Below are positions 15,989-28,540 of a stretch of 64,000 nucleotides of DNA, in pieces. Each line of letters starts with the position of its first letter. The first letter of the stretch is position 1. Source of the DNA: Burkholderia sp. 4M9327F10 (GTDB lineage: Bacteria; Pseudomonadota; Gammaproteobacteria; Burkholderiales; Burkholderiaceae); contig NZ_SCNV01000018.1 of assembly GCF_005503145.1 (NCBI RefSeq), positions 62,001-126,000 on the forward strand, in the 5' to 3' direction. A program made the translations under genes and the position numbers. The notes beneath the pieces are model-generated. The model worked only from the letters and a program-made list of their open reading frames with translations. It did no database searches and had not been told where the DNA came from.

Positions 15989-17296
15989 TTACATCAGGTG
16001 CGTGTCACGCGTCTCGCGCATGCACAGCACACCGAACAGACTGACTGCCGCGGCAATCGACACATACGCGCCGACCCACGTCAGCCCGCCGTGCGCGGCC
16101 AGCACCTGAGCGATATACGGCGCCACCGACGCACCGAGAATGCCGCCCAGGTTGTACGACACGCCTGCCCCGGTATAGCGCACATGAGTCGGGAACAGTT
16201 CGGGCAACAGCGCGCCCATCGGCGCAAAGGTCACGCCCATCAGGAACAGTTCGATCACAAGGAACAGCAGCACGAGCGGCATTGAACCGCTGCCGAGCAG
16301 CGGCGCCATGGTGAAGCCCGAGAGGATCGCCGCGATGATGCCCACGATCAGCACCGGCTTGCGGCCGAAGCGGTCGCTGGCCCAGGCGGACAGCGGCGTG
16401 GCGAGCGCCATGAACAGCACCGCGATGCACAGCAGACCGAGGAAGCTTTGCCGCGGAATGTGCAGCACCGAGACGCCATACGAGAGCGAAAACGTCGTCG
16501 CGTTATAGAACAGCGTGTAGCACACCACCATCGCGAGCGCGCCGAGCAGCGTCGGCCAGCCATGTTGTGCGAGCAGCGTAGCGATCGGCACGGCCACACG
16601 CTCCTTGCGTTCGATGGCCGCGCGGAATGCCGGCGTCTCAGCGATCTTCAAACGGACGTATAAACCGAGTGCCACCAGCACGGCGCTGACGATGAACGGC
16701 ACGCGCCAGCCCCAGCTGCGGAACTGTTCGTCGGAGAGCGACACTGCAAGGCCGAAGAAGAGGCCGTTGGAGGCGAGAAAACCGATCGACGGTCCGAGTT
16801 GCGGGAACATGCCGAACCAGCCGCGCTTACCTGCCGGGGCGTTTTCGGTGGCGAGCAGCGCGGCGCCGCCCCACTCGCCGCCAAGGCCGATCCCCTGGCC
16901 GAAGCGCAGAACGCACAGCAGGATGGGAGCCAGGCTGCCAATCGCGTTGTAGCCTGGTACGAAACCGATCAGCGTGGTCGAGAGCCCCATCACCAGCAAC
17001 GAGGCTACGAGAGTCGATTTGCGCCCGATACGGTCGCCGAAATGTCCGAACAGGAACGAGCCGATTGGCCGCGCGACGAACGCGATGCCGAAAGTGACGA
17101 ACGCGGATAGCGCCTGCGCGGTCGCCGAGCCGTGCGGGAAGAACACCGGGCCGATCACGAGCGCCGCGGCGGTCGCATAGACATAGAAATCGTAGAACTC
17201 GATTGCGGTGCCGATGAAGCTGGCAAAGATGATCCGTCTGCTGCTGTTCTGACCGGCCGCGTCAGGCTGGGTCGCGGAAATCGGCGAAGTGGACAT
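15989..17296 (-). CDS. MFS transporter, metabolite:H+ symporter (MHS) family
   Basis: A 435-residue inner-membrane protein with about 12 helices. The N-terminus FASFIGTAIEFYDFYVYATAA is diagnostic of the MHS branch (ShiA, ProP, KgtP, citrate and sugar-acid carriers). The loop 2-3 motif is GHFGDRIGRKST, and RFGQGIGLGGEWGGAALLATENAP is the conserved MHS element after helix 4. Substrate is probably an organic acid or osmolyte but cannot be read from sequence. It is a single gene; the TonB-C lipoprotein upstream on the same strand is about 370 bases away. Confidence 0.9.
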   Translation of the reverse strand: MSTSPISATQPDAAGQNSSRRIIFASFIGTAIEFYDFYVYATAAALVIGPVFFPHGSATAQALSAFVTFGIAFVARPIGSFLFGHFGDRIGRKSTLVASLLVMGLSTTLIGFVPGYNAIGSLAPILLCVLRFGQGIGLGGEWGGAALLATENAPAGKRGWFGMFPQLGPSIGFLASNGLFFGLAVSLSDEQFRSWGWRVPFIVSAVLVALGLYVRLKIAETPAFRAAIERKERVAVPIATLLAQHGWPTLLGALAMVVCYTLFYNATTFSLSYGVSVLHIPRQSFLGLLCIAVLFMALATPLSAWASDRFGRKPVLIVGIIAAILSGFTMAPLLGSGSMPLVLLFLVIELFLMGVTFAPMGALLPELFPTHVRYTGAGVSYNLGGILGASVAPYIAQVLAAHGGLTWVGAYVSIAAAVSLFGVLCMRETRDTHLM

Positions 17297-17665
17297 GCAA
17301 GGTCTCCAGTTTCATGATGCCGCGTGGCGCGCCTCGCGGGCGGCGCGTGAACACGGCGTCATCTGTTTAAGTTCGCATGCACCGCGGCTGGACGGCCTGC
17401 GCCGGCAGGACGTTGCGCGGGCAACGATGCGACAGCTTACAACGACGGACGATTGCCGGCGTGCTGGACTACGGCTGTACCTGGAAGAGACCGGGGTGGA
17501 GCGCAGCGGCAGCGCCGGCGCGAACGGCCGGACAGCGCGGTGCACGGCGCGTGGATGGCGCGGCGACGCGAGAGACAGGCGGTGCGCCGCCAGCGGATGG
17601 GCAGGCGGCGACAGCCTTGCCGGACGCAACCGGCGAGGGATCGCAAAATTATAGCGTGCGCTGCT

Positions 17666-18190
17666 TCAATCGATGTTCTGCGCCTGCGGCGAGGCGAACT
17701 CGCGGAGCTGGAACTTGCCGTTGTCGTTGAACAGCCAGTCTTCGAACAGTTCGACCTGGCCGCGCGTGTTGAGCAGCCTGGCAGGCGGCAGCGGCAGCGG
17801 CGCGGCACGACGCAGCGTGGCGAGCGCAGTGCTCTCGGCTTCGTCGTCGCCATTGGTGCGATATACCGCGGACTGGATCACCTGGCCATCCCGGTCGACG
17901 GTGAACGACACCACCACCAGCGAGCGCAGCATCGGTTGCAGCGTGCCTTGCAGCACATAGGACGGGTTGCGATCCAGGATGCGCCGCGCGACTGCCACAC
18001 GGTATTGATCCAGCGTGGCGCTGTTCACTGCGGCGGCCGGTGTGACGAGCAACGGTCGCTCAGGAGGCGCGATGGTACAAGCGGCAGCCGCTATGGCCAT
18101 GGCGAGCGCAACACCTGCGCCGCGTGCGAGCGACGGCCACGAACCGTCGCGTGAGGTGATGCTGCGAACGTGGCGTGTAGGGCTGGACAT
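17666..18190 (-). CDS. TonB C-terminal-domain lipoprotein
   Basis: A 174-residue protein. After a basic lead, GVALAMAIAAAACTIAPP looks like a lipoprotein signal with Cys near residue 38. The rest matches the TonB C-terminal fold: YPSYV-like NPSYVLQGTLQPMLRSLVVVSFTVDRDGQVIQSAVYRT and ALATLRRAAPLPLPPARL. TonB-type domains normally pass proton-motive force to outer-membrane receptors, but a short lipidated form lacking the N-terminal inner-membrane helix is unlikely to do so by itself. No ExbB/ExbD or receptor gene is nearby. Role unknown. Confidence 0.75.
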   Translation of the reverse strand: MSSPTRHVRSITSRDGSWPSLARGAGVALAMAIAAAACTIAPPERPLLVTPAAAVNSATLDQYRVAVARRILDRNPSYVLQGTLQPMLRSLVVVSFTVDRDGQVIQSAVYRTNGDDEAESTALATLRRAAPLPLPPARLLNTRGQVELFEDWLFNDNGKFQLREFASPQAQNID

Positions 18191-18440
18191 CGCAGGCTCC
18201 GCTCGGTAGCAGGATGTGATTTCATGGTAGTCAAATCCCGCCAGGTTTCAATGCGCGTTGGCCCTGATTTGACTTGTTCCAATGTGCGCGACTTCACACT
18301 CGACGCTTCCGCCTGGCTGCATGTGTCATGCGGATGAACCGCGTTGATCGAGGTGCGGTGTGCAGCATGGATACGATGGCGGGTCTCTGTCAGAATCGTG
18401 AGGAGCATAGCTGTGTGCGACCCACTCTGCGAGCGACGCC

Positions 18441-19055
18441 ATGACTGCCCCCATCTCACTCGTCCTGTTCGATCTTGACGACGTGCTATGCCGCTATGAT
18501 CGTTCGGCGCGTATTGCCCATCTGGCGGCCGCGGTTGGCCGCGATGCGCAGACGGTTCGCCAGGCGATCTGGGACTCGGGTCTCGAAGGGCGTGCCGACG
18601 CAGGTCAGGTGAGCGACGCCGACTATCTCGACGAACTCGGCGCGCTGCTCGGCTATCCGCTCACGCTCAACGACTGGCTCGACGCACGGCGCGCGGCAAT
18701 GACCCCGGACCACGAGGTGATTGCACTGGCGCAGGCGGTGGCCGCGCGCCATCGGGTCGCGGTGCTCACCAACAACTGCCGCCTGCTTGCCGATCACATT
18801 CGTTACCTGTGTCCGCCGGTTGCCGAGGTGTTTGGCGCGCAGGTGTATGCCTCGGCGTCCTTCGGTGTTGCGAAGCCGTCGCCCGAGTTGTACCGGCGTT
18901 GTGTCGCGCATCTGGGCACCGCGCCCGGCAAGACCTTCTTTATCGACGACGTCGAGGCGAATGTCGCGGGTGCGCTCGAAGCGGGGTTGCATGGGCACCG
19001 CTTCGTCGGGACGGAAACGCTCGCGAGCGAACTCGCTTACTATCGGCTGCTTTGA
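18441..19055 (+). CDS. HAD-superfamily hydrolase (subfamily IA)
   Basis: A 204-residue phosphatase-like enzyme. Motif I is VLFDLDDVLCRYD (nucleophile Asp and the second Asp), motif II is VLTNNC, motif III Lys is in GVAKPSPELYRR, and motif IV is FFIDDVEANVAGALEAG. A helical cap lies between motifs I and II, as in subfamily IA/haloacid-dehalogenase-like phosphatases. Substrate unknown. It stands alone between convergent and unrelated genes. Confidence 0.87.
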   Translation: MTAPISLVLFDLDDVLCRYDRSARIAHLAAAVGRDAQTVRQAIWDSGLEGRADAGQVSDADYLDELGALLGYPLTLNDWLDARRAAMTPDHEVIALAQAVAARHRVAVLTNNCRLLADHIRYLCPPVAEVFGAQVYASASFGVAKPSPELYRRCVAHLGTAPGKTFFIDDVEANVAGALEAGLHGHRFVGTETLASELAYYRLL

Positions 19056-19353
19056 CCTTTCCCGGATTCCTGATGCCCGGTCCGCGTGGACCGTTGGCGA
19101 GAAAGCTGGCCCCCTTTCGCACGCTTTCGTATCGCGCCGTTTTTCCGCACTGCGGCCCCGTCAAAATGCGGCGCACGGCGCAGCAAACAGATGCCTCGCG
19201 GGCATGGCGCGACATGCGGCCATCTAGGTTCGTGTGCTTGCATCGCACGCACATGTAACCGCGTAACCTTGCGAAACAAGGCAGTAGCCAAAATAGCATC
19301 GTGGCTCACTAGGATGTCGACATCGCCCATGCATTGACCAATGGAGGTGTCAG

Positions 19354-19563
19354 ATGTTGAGCCATCACGAACTCGCGACGCTCATGGTGCTCCGGAATCC
19401 CGGGCGGCATCTCGAGGAATTCGATCCCGACGTGCTTGCCTTGCGCCACTATGAACTCGTCGAAGTGCGCTCGCATGACCGGCAGGGCTCGACGTTGCAA
19501 TTGACCCGGCGCGGCCGCGAATTGTTACAGCGCCTCCATCTGGATGGCGGCCCCTTGCAATAG
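19354..19563 (+). CDS. Small conserved-looking protein, possible winged-helix (69 residues)
   Basis: ATG 19354 has AATGGAGGTGTCAG upstream, a good ribosome site. The product, with LSHHELATLMVLRNPGRHLEEFDPDVLALRHYELVEV then STLQLTRRGRELLQRL, looks like a short winged-helix unit (helix - helix - wing - L/TxxG), but it lacks an obvious second domain. It could be a small DNA-binding protein or an orphan of that fold. No neighbours suggest a role. The 298 bases before it hold nothing I can support. Confidence 0.6.
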   Translation: MLSHHELATLMVLRNPGRHLEEFDPDVLALRHYELVEVRSHDRQGSTLQLTRRGRELLQRLHLDGGPLQ

Positions 19564-19769
19564 AAACGCTCGGGGCGTTTTGCAGCAGGCTCATCCGAGC
19601 CCGTCCTTGCTGCTATTCATGACAGAAATCTTTCAGTGTAACGAGCGGAAAAAATCCCGCGCTCTTAAGTAATTGTATTGCGGCCTGGAGTAGCATAGCG
19701 TTCAGTAGTACTGTGGGACACCATGTAGGTGCCACTTTTGGGTGCCAGTTAACGTCGTGGAGAATAGTT

Positions 19770-20135
19770 GTGAAAAGGGTGACGATTTTGCTCGGCTTGT
19801 CCGCTGCAGCGATGGTTTGCGCGAGCGGCGTGGCGCATGCAGCACGCGTTGGGGTGTACATCGGGGGCGGGGGCTATTACTACCCGTGGGGTCCGGTGCC
19901 GTATTACTACCCGTATCCGCCGGCGGTTGCCGTGCCGGTGCCGGTTCCGGTGCAGCCGCAGGAGTACGTGGAGCAGGGCCAGCCTGATGCGGCCCCGGTA
20001 GCGCAGGCGTCCGGGCAACAGGGCGGCACCTGGTACTACTGCGACGACTCGAAAACCTACTACCCGTATGTGAAGTCGTGCTCGTCAGGTTGGCGCCCGG
20101 TCCCGGCGCAGCAGGCGCAGTCGCCGTCAAACTAA
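19770..20135 (+). CDS. Exported Tyr/Pro/Val-rich protein, hypothetical
   Basis: GTG 19770 is chosen because it gives a proper signal peptide, VKRVTILLGLSAAAMVCASGVAHAA, with GTGGAGAAT upstream. The mature part begins RVGVYIGGGGYYYPWGPVPYYYPYPPAVAVPVPVPV, low complexity, followed by a compact end with two Cys: WYYCDDSKTYYPYVKSCSSGW. That Cys-containing end recurs in many small Burkholderia envelope proteins of unknown function. It lies 26 bases before the glycine-zipper lipoprotein gene in the same direction, probably one unit. Confidence 0.7.
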   Translation: MKRVTILLGLSAAAMVCASGVAHAARVGVYIGGGGYYYPWGPVPYYYPYPPAVAVPVPVPVQPQEYVEQGQPDAAPVAQASGQQGGTWYYCDDSKTYYPYVKSCSSGWRPVPAQQAQSPSN

Positions 20136-20161
20136 AAACGCTTTACCGCAAAGAGAAGGAA

Positions 20162-20686
20162 ATGAAATATTCAAGGTTTGCTCTTATCGCTTCATTGAGC
20201 TTTCTCGGTGCCTGCTCGGTCATGCCAAGCGGTCCTAGCGTGATGGCGCTACCCGGCACCGGCAAAAGCTTCGATCAGTTTCGTGCTGACGACAATTCGT
20301 GCCGGCAGTTCGCGTTCCAGCAGGTGGGCGGGGTGTCGACCAACCAGGCGGCGACTGCCAGCGCGCTGGGTAGCGCGGCTGTCGGTACGGCGCTCGGTGC
20401 GGCGGCTGGCGCGGCGTTTAACGGCGGCCGTGGCGCTGCGGTCGGCGCGGGTGCGGGCTTGCTGGCCGGCAGCGTGTTTGGTGCAGGAGCCGCGCAAAAT
20501 TCGGCGTATGACGTCCAGCGCCACTACGATCAAGCCTACATGCAATGCATGTATGCATCGGGCGAGCGGATTCCGGTGCAGGGCCGCATGCGGACCATAC
20601 AACCCTCCGACGGTGGCGGCTATGTGACCGCTCCCCCGCCGCCGCCCCCGGGTTTCCCGCCGCCTCCGCCGCCGGGCGCGTATTGA
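20162..20686 (+). CDS. Glycine-zipper lipoprotein with polyproline tail
   Basis: A 174-residue protein. ATG 20162 (AGAGAAGGAA upstream) opens KYSRFALIASLSFLGACS, a lipoprotein signal with Cys near residue 18. A conserved DDNSCRQFAFQQ element is followed by a glycine zipper, ALGSAAVGTALGAAAGAAF and AAVGAGAGLLAGSVFGAGA, which can form a membrane-associated helix hairpin, then YDQAYMQCMYASG and a tail with runs of six to seven prolines. Proteins of this layout are outer-membrane or envelope lipoproteins. It probably shares a transcript with the 19770 gene; a strong hairpin follows at 20739. Confidence 0.75.
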   Translation: MKYSRFALIASLSFLGACSVMPSGPSVMALPGTGKSFDQFRADDNSCRQFAFQQVGGVSTNQAATASALGSAAVGTALGAAAGAAFNGGRGAAVGAGAGLLAGSVFGAGAAQNSAYDVQRHYDQAYMQCMYASGERIPVQGRMRTIQPSDGGGYVTAPPPPPPGFPPPPPPGAY

Positions 20687-20736
20687 TCCTCACGAAGCTG
20701 CTTCCTTGAAGCTGCTTCCACGAAGTTGCTTCTCCT

Positions 20737-20775
20737 GGCGAGGCTGCCGTTTGCAACGGCAGCCTCGTTGCTTTT
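20737..20775 (+). terminator. Intrinsic terminator after the glycine-zipper gene
   Basis: A 13-bp perfect stem (20739-20751 with 20755-20767, arms CGAGGCTGCCGTT) around a 3-base loop, followed by TTGCTTTT. It lies between the stop at 20686 and the stop of the convergent RND gene at 20788. Just before it are three imperfect copies of GAAGCTGCTTCC (20694-20733). Confidence 0.8.
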
Positions 20776-20787
20776 GGGCAGCCGGTT

Positions 20788-24396
<3,609 letters not shown>

Positions 24397-24616
24397 CGGC
24401 AGGGCGCGGGCGGCTCGAAAGGCAGCGTCTGACGATGCTAGAAGATGGACAGCGGGCGGGCGTTACCTATGTTTTTCCGCGAGTTACGCGGTAATCGACG
24501 GGAAACAATTGTCAGGTTGGGAGCCGTTGTGTGCTGGCGGCGCGCCCCGTGAATCGCGCGCATGTAATTGAACGAAACATTGCGGCAACCCCACGGCGCT
24601 CAAATCGCTCTACACT

Positions 24617-24690
24617 GCAATTGCCTCTCCCAAAGGAGGCATCGGTGGAAGGTCTTAATTTGCCCGCTTCGTGCGGGCATTCTTTTGTGC
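24617..24690 (+). ncRNA. Candidate small RNA with anti-Shine-Dalgarno-like loop and terminator
   Basis: In the gap between the RND start (24396) and the tiny lipoprotein stop (24763). TACACT (24611-24616) could be a -10 box. After it come a hairpin TGCCTC...GAGGCA whose loop is TCCCAAAG, a single-stranded stretch, and a terminator stem TGCCCGC/GCGGGCA (about 24659-24677) followed by TTCTTTTG. A small hairpin with C-rich loop plus an intrinsic terminator is a usual small-RNA layout. No protein gene is seen here. No consensus -35 was found at the usual spacing, so expression is unproven. Confidence 0.4.
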
Positions 24691-24762
24691 GCATCAAGCG
24701 TTTCCACTGGCCGGCAGCAGCCACATCGCACGTGCCCGGGTGCTGCACGATGCCCGCCGCGC

Positions 24763-24933
24763 TTAACGGTGCCAGCCGCCGCCCCAGCCGCCGCCAACCC
24801 CAACTCCCACGCTCACCGCTGGGGCTGCATAGTACCCATAGGCCGGATACGGTGCGTAGCCGTACGGCGTCGGGGCGACGACGCAGCCACCCAGCGTGGC
24901 CGCAAGCGCGATCAAGGCGAGAAGTCTGAGCAT
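24763..24933 (-). CDS. Tiny Gly/Tyr/Val-rich lipoprotein (56 residues)
   Basis: ATG 24933, preceded by the strong ribosome site AGGAGGACAATCC. The product starts MLRLLALIALAATLGGC, a lipoprotein signal with lipobox LGGC (Cys17), then VVAPTPYGYAPYPAYGYYAA and a glycine/valine-rich end (VSVGVGVGGGWGGGWHR). It matches the 11625 and 15278 genes in design. Nothing is known of function. The 316 bases between this start and the gene at 25250 hold nothing further that I can support. Confidence 0.75.
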   Translation of the reverse strand: MLRLLALIALAATLGGCVVAPTPYGYAPYPAYGYYAAPAVSVGVGVGGGWGGGWHR

Positions 24934-25249
24934 GATGGATTGTCCTCCTGTTCTAGAGCTTGGAGGCGTGCGGGACCGTGTGCGTTCGACCCGTCGTGTG
25001 ACGATGCATTACTTGCCGAATCAGGCATATTCGCTGCGCGCCAGGCTGCGCTGCGTGCGCCGCGACAATGGGGGCGAGCCCCATTTACAGATGCTTACGT
25101 TCGTCGTATGTCTGATGAATGCTGCCACGCGCGCGCACTCGCCGAACTGGCGAAGGCATAGCGGAAAATCCCAGGTGTTGCGCGCACGCTACCTTGCAAC
25201 GCAGACAGCGTTGCTATGATGGTCACACTGTTCCTTGGGAGCGGCAATC

Positions 25250-25480
25250 ATGGCGATCAGAGATTTGACCAAAAGCGAGCGGCTGCACGCCGCCATCGCC
25301 GAAGCACGCAAGCTGGCAGACAGCGGCGCGTATCACGATTACACCGACATCGAATACGTATTGCGTTTCGACCAGGGACTGTCCGATGCGTCGGCCCTGC
25401 TCGACAGTCAGGCCATGCATCGCGATCTGAATCGACGCTGTGCAGATGCGCGAGAAAAGCAGGGGGTTTTCGCTGTGTGA
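25250..25480 (+). CDS. Hypothetical 76-residue protein
   Basis: ATG 25250 follows TTGGGAGCGGCAATC. The product is charged and probably helical: IRDLTKSERLHAAIAEARKLADSG, DYTDIEYVLRFDQGLSDASALLDSQ, HRDLNRRCADAREKQG. No membrane segment or signal. No family recognised. It converges with the DHA2 transporter; the hairpin at 25517-25539 lies between them. Confidence 0.6.
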   Translation: MAIRDLTKSERLHAAIAEARKLADSGAYHDYTDIEYVLRFDQGLSDASALLDSQAMHRDLNRRCADAREKQGVFAV

Positions 25481-25510
25481 CCTGGCCGGTGCAGTTGTGG
25501 CGTGGCGCAG

Positions 25511-25539
25511 TAAAAGGGCCCGCCGGGTCGGGGCGGGCC
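25511..25539 (-). terminator. Intrinsic terminator for the DHA2 transporter unit
   Basis: Read on the minus strand, an 8-bp stem GGCCCGCC/GGCGGGCC (25539-25532 with 25524-25517) with a 7-base loop is followed by CTTTTA. It lies about 80 bases after the transporter stop at 25618. Confidence 0.6.
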
Positions 25540-25617
25540 AAGCTGAGGAGATTCACACAAAACACCTCACGGGAATGAGGCAGTTCCAGTGTAGGCGCGA
25601 CTGCGGCATGTTGGGTT

Positions 25618-27033
25618 TCAGTCGCTCTTACAGCTATTACAGGCTGTGACGAGAATCTCGCGTGGGCTCGCCGTGCTGAATCCGCGTGCTGCCATCCACC
25701 AGACCAGCGCCGCGATGAGCGCAACCGTTGCAGCGGTTCCGAGTGCCACGTGCATGGCCATTTCGAAGGGATGTACGGCGCTCATGAAGCCGCCGAAGAT
25801 CGCCACACCCAACGCGGCGCCTGTCTGGCGCGCTGAATTGAGGACCGCCGCGGCGACTGCTCCGCGCTGCTTCTCGACGGTACCCATGGCCGGAGCGGTA
25901 GCCGCCGGCGAGATAAAGCCCGATGCCAACCCAATCGCCAGCATCGGCGCCACCGCCAGCCAGTACGGTGCATGTGGCGTCGCCGCCAGCATGCCGAGCG
26001 AGCCGGCCGCGTAAAACGCGAACGCCGCGCACATCGAGAAGCGGGTGCCGTAGCGCTTTGCGAGACGATGCGACGCGAGCCCGCCGATGGCGACCATCGC
26101 TGTCATCGGCAAAAACGCGAGCCCGGTTTCGAGCGCCGAGAATCCCCGGATGGTCTGATAGCTGATGCTGAACGTAAACAGCAACCCGTAGAATACAAAC
26201 GCGGACGCCATCGAAACGGCCGTCGACGCCGAAAATAGCGGACTCCTGAAGAATGAAAGCGGTAGCATCGGCTCGGCGCGGTGTTGTTCGATAACCAGAA
26301 AAAGCATCCACGCGGCGCCGCACAGGGCGATTCCAAGGAGGATCGGCGCCGACCGCCAGCCAAGCCTCGAGCCTTCGATCAGCACGGCGATCAGCGTGCC
26401 GAGCGCGGCAATCGCGGCGGCCTGGCCGGCGAGATCGAAATGACGGTGTGGCGCGCAGCCGTCACGCTCGATCGAACGCGTCAGCCAGATGCCAAGCAGC
26501 GCAATGGGAACGTTGACGGCGAAGATGCTGCGCCAGCCGAACGCGTGGATCAGGATGCCGCCCACCAGCGGCCCGGACGCCATCGCGATGCCGCCGCAGC
26601 CCATCCACACGCCCACCGCGGAAGCCCGCCGGGCTGGATCGGGAAAGGCGCGATTGATCAGAGCCAGCGAACACGGCACGAGCATCGCGCTACCCATGCC
26701 CTGGAGGGCGCGTGCGCCGGCGAGCGTCGCGAGGCTGGGCGCCATGCCGCACAGCGCGGAGGCCAGCGCAAACAGCGCGAGGCCCGCAAGGTAGACGTTT
26801 TTCGCGCCGAGCCGGTCGCCTAGCGTGCCGCCGCTCAGCAGCAGACTCGCGAAGCTCAACGTGTAGGCATTGACGACCCACTGCAGGCCCGTGACGCCGC
26901 TGCGCAGCGTGGTGCCGATCTGTTCGAGTGCGACGTTGACGATCGAAGCGTCGAGCAGAACGATCGTGTAGCTGATGCTGGTCGCGGCCAGCACCCGGCG
27001 CGCGGTGGCCGAGTTGTTTGCGAGCGGTGTCAT
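25618..27033 (-). CDS. MFS drug/proton antiporter, DHA2 (EmrB/QacA) family
   Basis: A 471-residue protein with about 14 hydrophobic helices. The DHA2 signature LDASIVNVALEQIG is in helix 1, the loop 2-3 motif is GGTLGDRLGAKNVYLAG, the helix 4 Arg motif is GARALQGMGSAMLVP, and motif C of antiporters is GPLVGGILIHAFGWRSIFAVNVPIALL. It exports drugs or small toxic molecules using the proton gradient. The start at 27033 lies one base after the stop of the NTF2-like gene, so the two are co-translated. Substrate unknown; the NTF2-like partner may act on it (inference). Confidence 0.92.
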   Translation of the reverse strand: MTPLANNSATARRVLAATSISYTIVLLDASIVNVALEQIGTTLRSGVTGLQWVVNAYTLSFASLLLSGGTLGDRLGAKNVYLAGLALFALASALCGMAPSLATLAGARALQGMGSAMLVPCSLALINRAFPDPARRASAVGVWMGCGGIAMASGPLVGGILIHAFGWRSIFAVNVPIALLGIWLTRSIERDGCAPHRHFDLAGQAAAIAALGTLIAVLIEGSRLGWRSAPILLGIALCGAAWMLFLVIEQHRAEPMLPLSFFRSPLFSASTAVSMASAFVFYGLLFTFSISYQTIRGFSALETGLAFLPMTAMVAIGGLASHRLAKRYGTRFSMCAAFAFYAAGSLGMLAATPHAPYWLAVAPMLAIGLASGFISPAATAPAMGTVEKQRGAVAAAVLNSARQTGAALGVAIFGGFMSAVHPFEMAMHVALGTAATVALIAALVWWMAARGFSTASPREILVTACNSCKSD

Positions 27034-27034
27034 C

Positions 27035-27466
27035 TCAGGACTGCTTCGTCGCGAGCGTAGCGGCGAGCGATCTGAAGCCGACCCAGCCCCAGTAGACCCG
27101 GTGATGCACGATCAGGCCGCCGGCAATATCCATCATCTCGATCAGATCCACCTGGTCGCCATCCGGCGTGTGCCGCGGATACTCCCAGGTGAGCTGCTTG
27201 CCGTTGGCGAAGAAGGTGCCGGTGCGGTACCAGCGGCCGAGGTCGCTGGGCGGGGCGCGCAGGCCGGCCTCAAAGAATGGCGTGATTTCAGCCTTGCCGC
27301 GCAGAATGCCGCTTTGTCTGTCACGCCAGGTGGCGAGAATCAGCGGGCTTTCGAGAATCGCAGAGTCGTCATACAGCGCGATCAGCCCTGCGAGATCGCG
27401 CCGCACGACAGTCTCGTGCCACTGCTCGTAGATGTGGCGAATCTCGGCTTGCGTGGCTTCGGTCAT
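27035..27466 (-). CDS. NTF2-like/SnoaL-like protein
   Basis: A 143-residue protein with the cone-shaped NTF2 fold pattern: IRHIYEQWHETVVRRDLAGLIALYDDSAILESPL at the N-terminus (helix, then the acidic strand), a GKAEITPFFEAGL helix, and YPRHTPDGDQVDLIEMMDIAGGLIVHHRVYWGW as the sheet. Such proteins are small hydrolases, isomerases or ligand carriers; the active site cannot be read here. ATG 27466 has GGGAGCCGACC upstream. It is first in a two-gene unit with the DHA2 exporter. Confidence 0.78.
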   Translation of the reverse strand: MTEATQAEIRHIYEQWHETVVRRDLAGLIALYDDSAILESPLILATWRDRQSGILRGKAEITPFFEAGLRAPPSDLGRWYRTGTFFANGKQLTWEYPRHTPDGDQVDLIEMMDIAGGLIVHHRVYWGWVGFRSLAATLATKQS

Positions 27467-27572
27467 GGTCGGCTCCCGTCGTCGTGTCAGGACTTCGAGT
27501 CTAGGGTGTCCGCTGACCGAATGTTTCGACGCGTGCCGAACGATGCGGGCGCCCCGCGCTGCCAGACCTGGC

Positions 27573-28019
27573 TCAGTGGACGACGAGCGCGTTCGACTGC
27601 ACGTTACCCGCGCCCGAAACGATATTCACACCGACATTGCCGCTCACGTGAGCCAGCGCGCCCGCACCGAGGCTCGCCGTGCTGCTGCCGCTGACCGACG
27701 CCGCGGCGTGAGCGTCCTGCAGCGTATTGACGTCTGCGGCCGGTGAACTGATGAGCGCGATCTGATTGGCTTGTGCATTCAGCGCGCCCGCCGCGATATT
27801 CACGCCGACATTGCCGCTGGCGCCGCGCAGCACGTCCGCTCCGACCGAGGCCGTTGTAACAGCGGCCGTCGCTGTACCGCCGGTCTGTTGGATAGTCGTA
27901 AGCTTCGTGCCGAACAGCGTTGCGGCATCCGGGTCCGTGGATGCCCAGGCGTTGACGAGTGCCGGCGATGCGCCGATAGCGAGGGAAACGAGCAGAGCGA
28001 GCAAAGGGCGAAGTTTCAT
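27573..28019 (-). CDS. Secreted repeat protein, possible adhesin/amyloid-like
   Basis: A 148-residue protein. ATG 28019 gives the signal peptide KLRPLLALLVSLAIGASPALVNAWA. The mature part is rich in Ala, Ser, Gly, Asn, Val and Thr with two clear repeats: SGNVGVNIAAGALNAQANQIAL and SGNVGVNIVSGAGNVQSNALVV (given by their first residues, about 78 and 125), each preceded by an Ala/Ser-rich lead ending in GADVLRGA or GAGALAHV. Asn/Gln-flanked G-V-N-I repeats recall small functional-amyloid or cell-surface proteins of Pseudomonas and Burkholderia, but no export partner lies nearby. Function unknown. Confidence 0.7.
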   Translation of the reverse strand: MKLRPLLALLVSLAIGASPALVNAWASTDPDAATLFGTKLTTIQQTGGTATAAVTTASVGADVLRGASGNVGVNIAAGALNAQANQIALISSPAADVNTLQDAHAAASVSGSSTASLGAGALAHVSGNVGVNIVSGAGNVQSNALVVH

Positions 28020-28540
28020 GTGTGACTCCCACACGAGTTCTGATGAGACTCGTATCCGTGGTATCGGCCCGGCACAGGGAAAATTGAGTCGGGGAAGTAC
28101 GTAGGCCTGAGACGTTGCGCGTAACGTGCGGGCGTTTTAAACGGCACTGCGTTTTGCGCGCCGTTAAATTCCACCGTTAAATCCCACCGTGTACGAACCG
28201 CCGCTGGCCTTATCCGGTGTCTACGAGGGATTCCCCTGGGAAGTGGTCAAGCACGCGTTTTCCCGTCCGCGGATGCTGCGATTCGCTTCTCTGGGCGGGC
28301 TTTCCGTCTATTGAACTGGATTATTTGTGTTTCACGAATATCGCGTTCGCCAGTTCTTCGATACCGGAATGTCGAGCCTTGCATCAATCTCTGTCCCGTC
28401 GGCCCGGTGAATTCGAGCCGCCACACGCCGCACAGGCGGCTGATCACTTCTTCGCGACTGCGGTCGCATAAAAAATCCAAGCGGGTCCTTGCGCGGACAT
28501 GCTGGCGTGCGCAGGAGAACCCGCATCAACGGAGACGGAA

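Noticed and set aside
20694..20733. Three GAAGCTGCTTCC-like copies as a mobile repeat
   Set aside because: Copies are imperfect, very short and lie within a terminator region, so they are more likely local slippage.
28247..28480. Minus-strand frame reading DFLCDRSREEVISRLCGVWRLEF
   Set aside because: No ribosome site or family match, and opposite frames are equally open. Could be a small gene but not supported enough.
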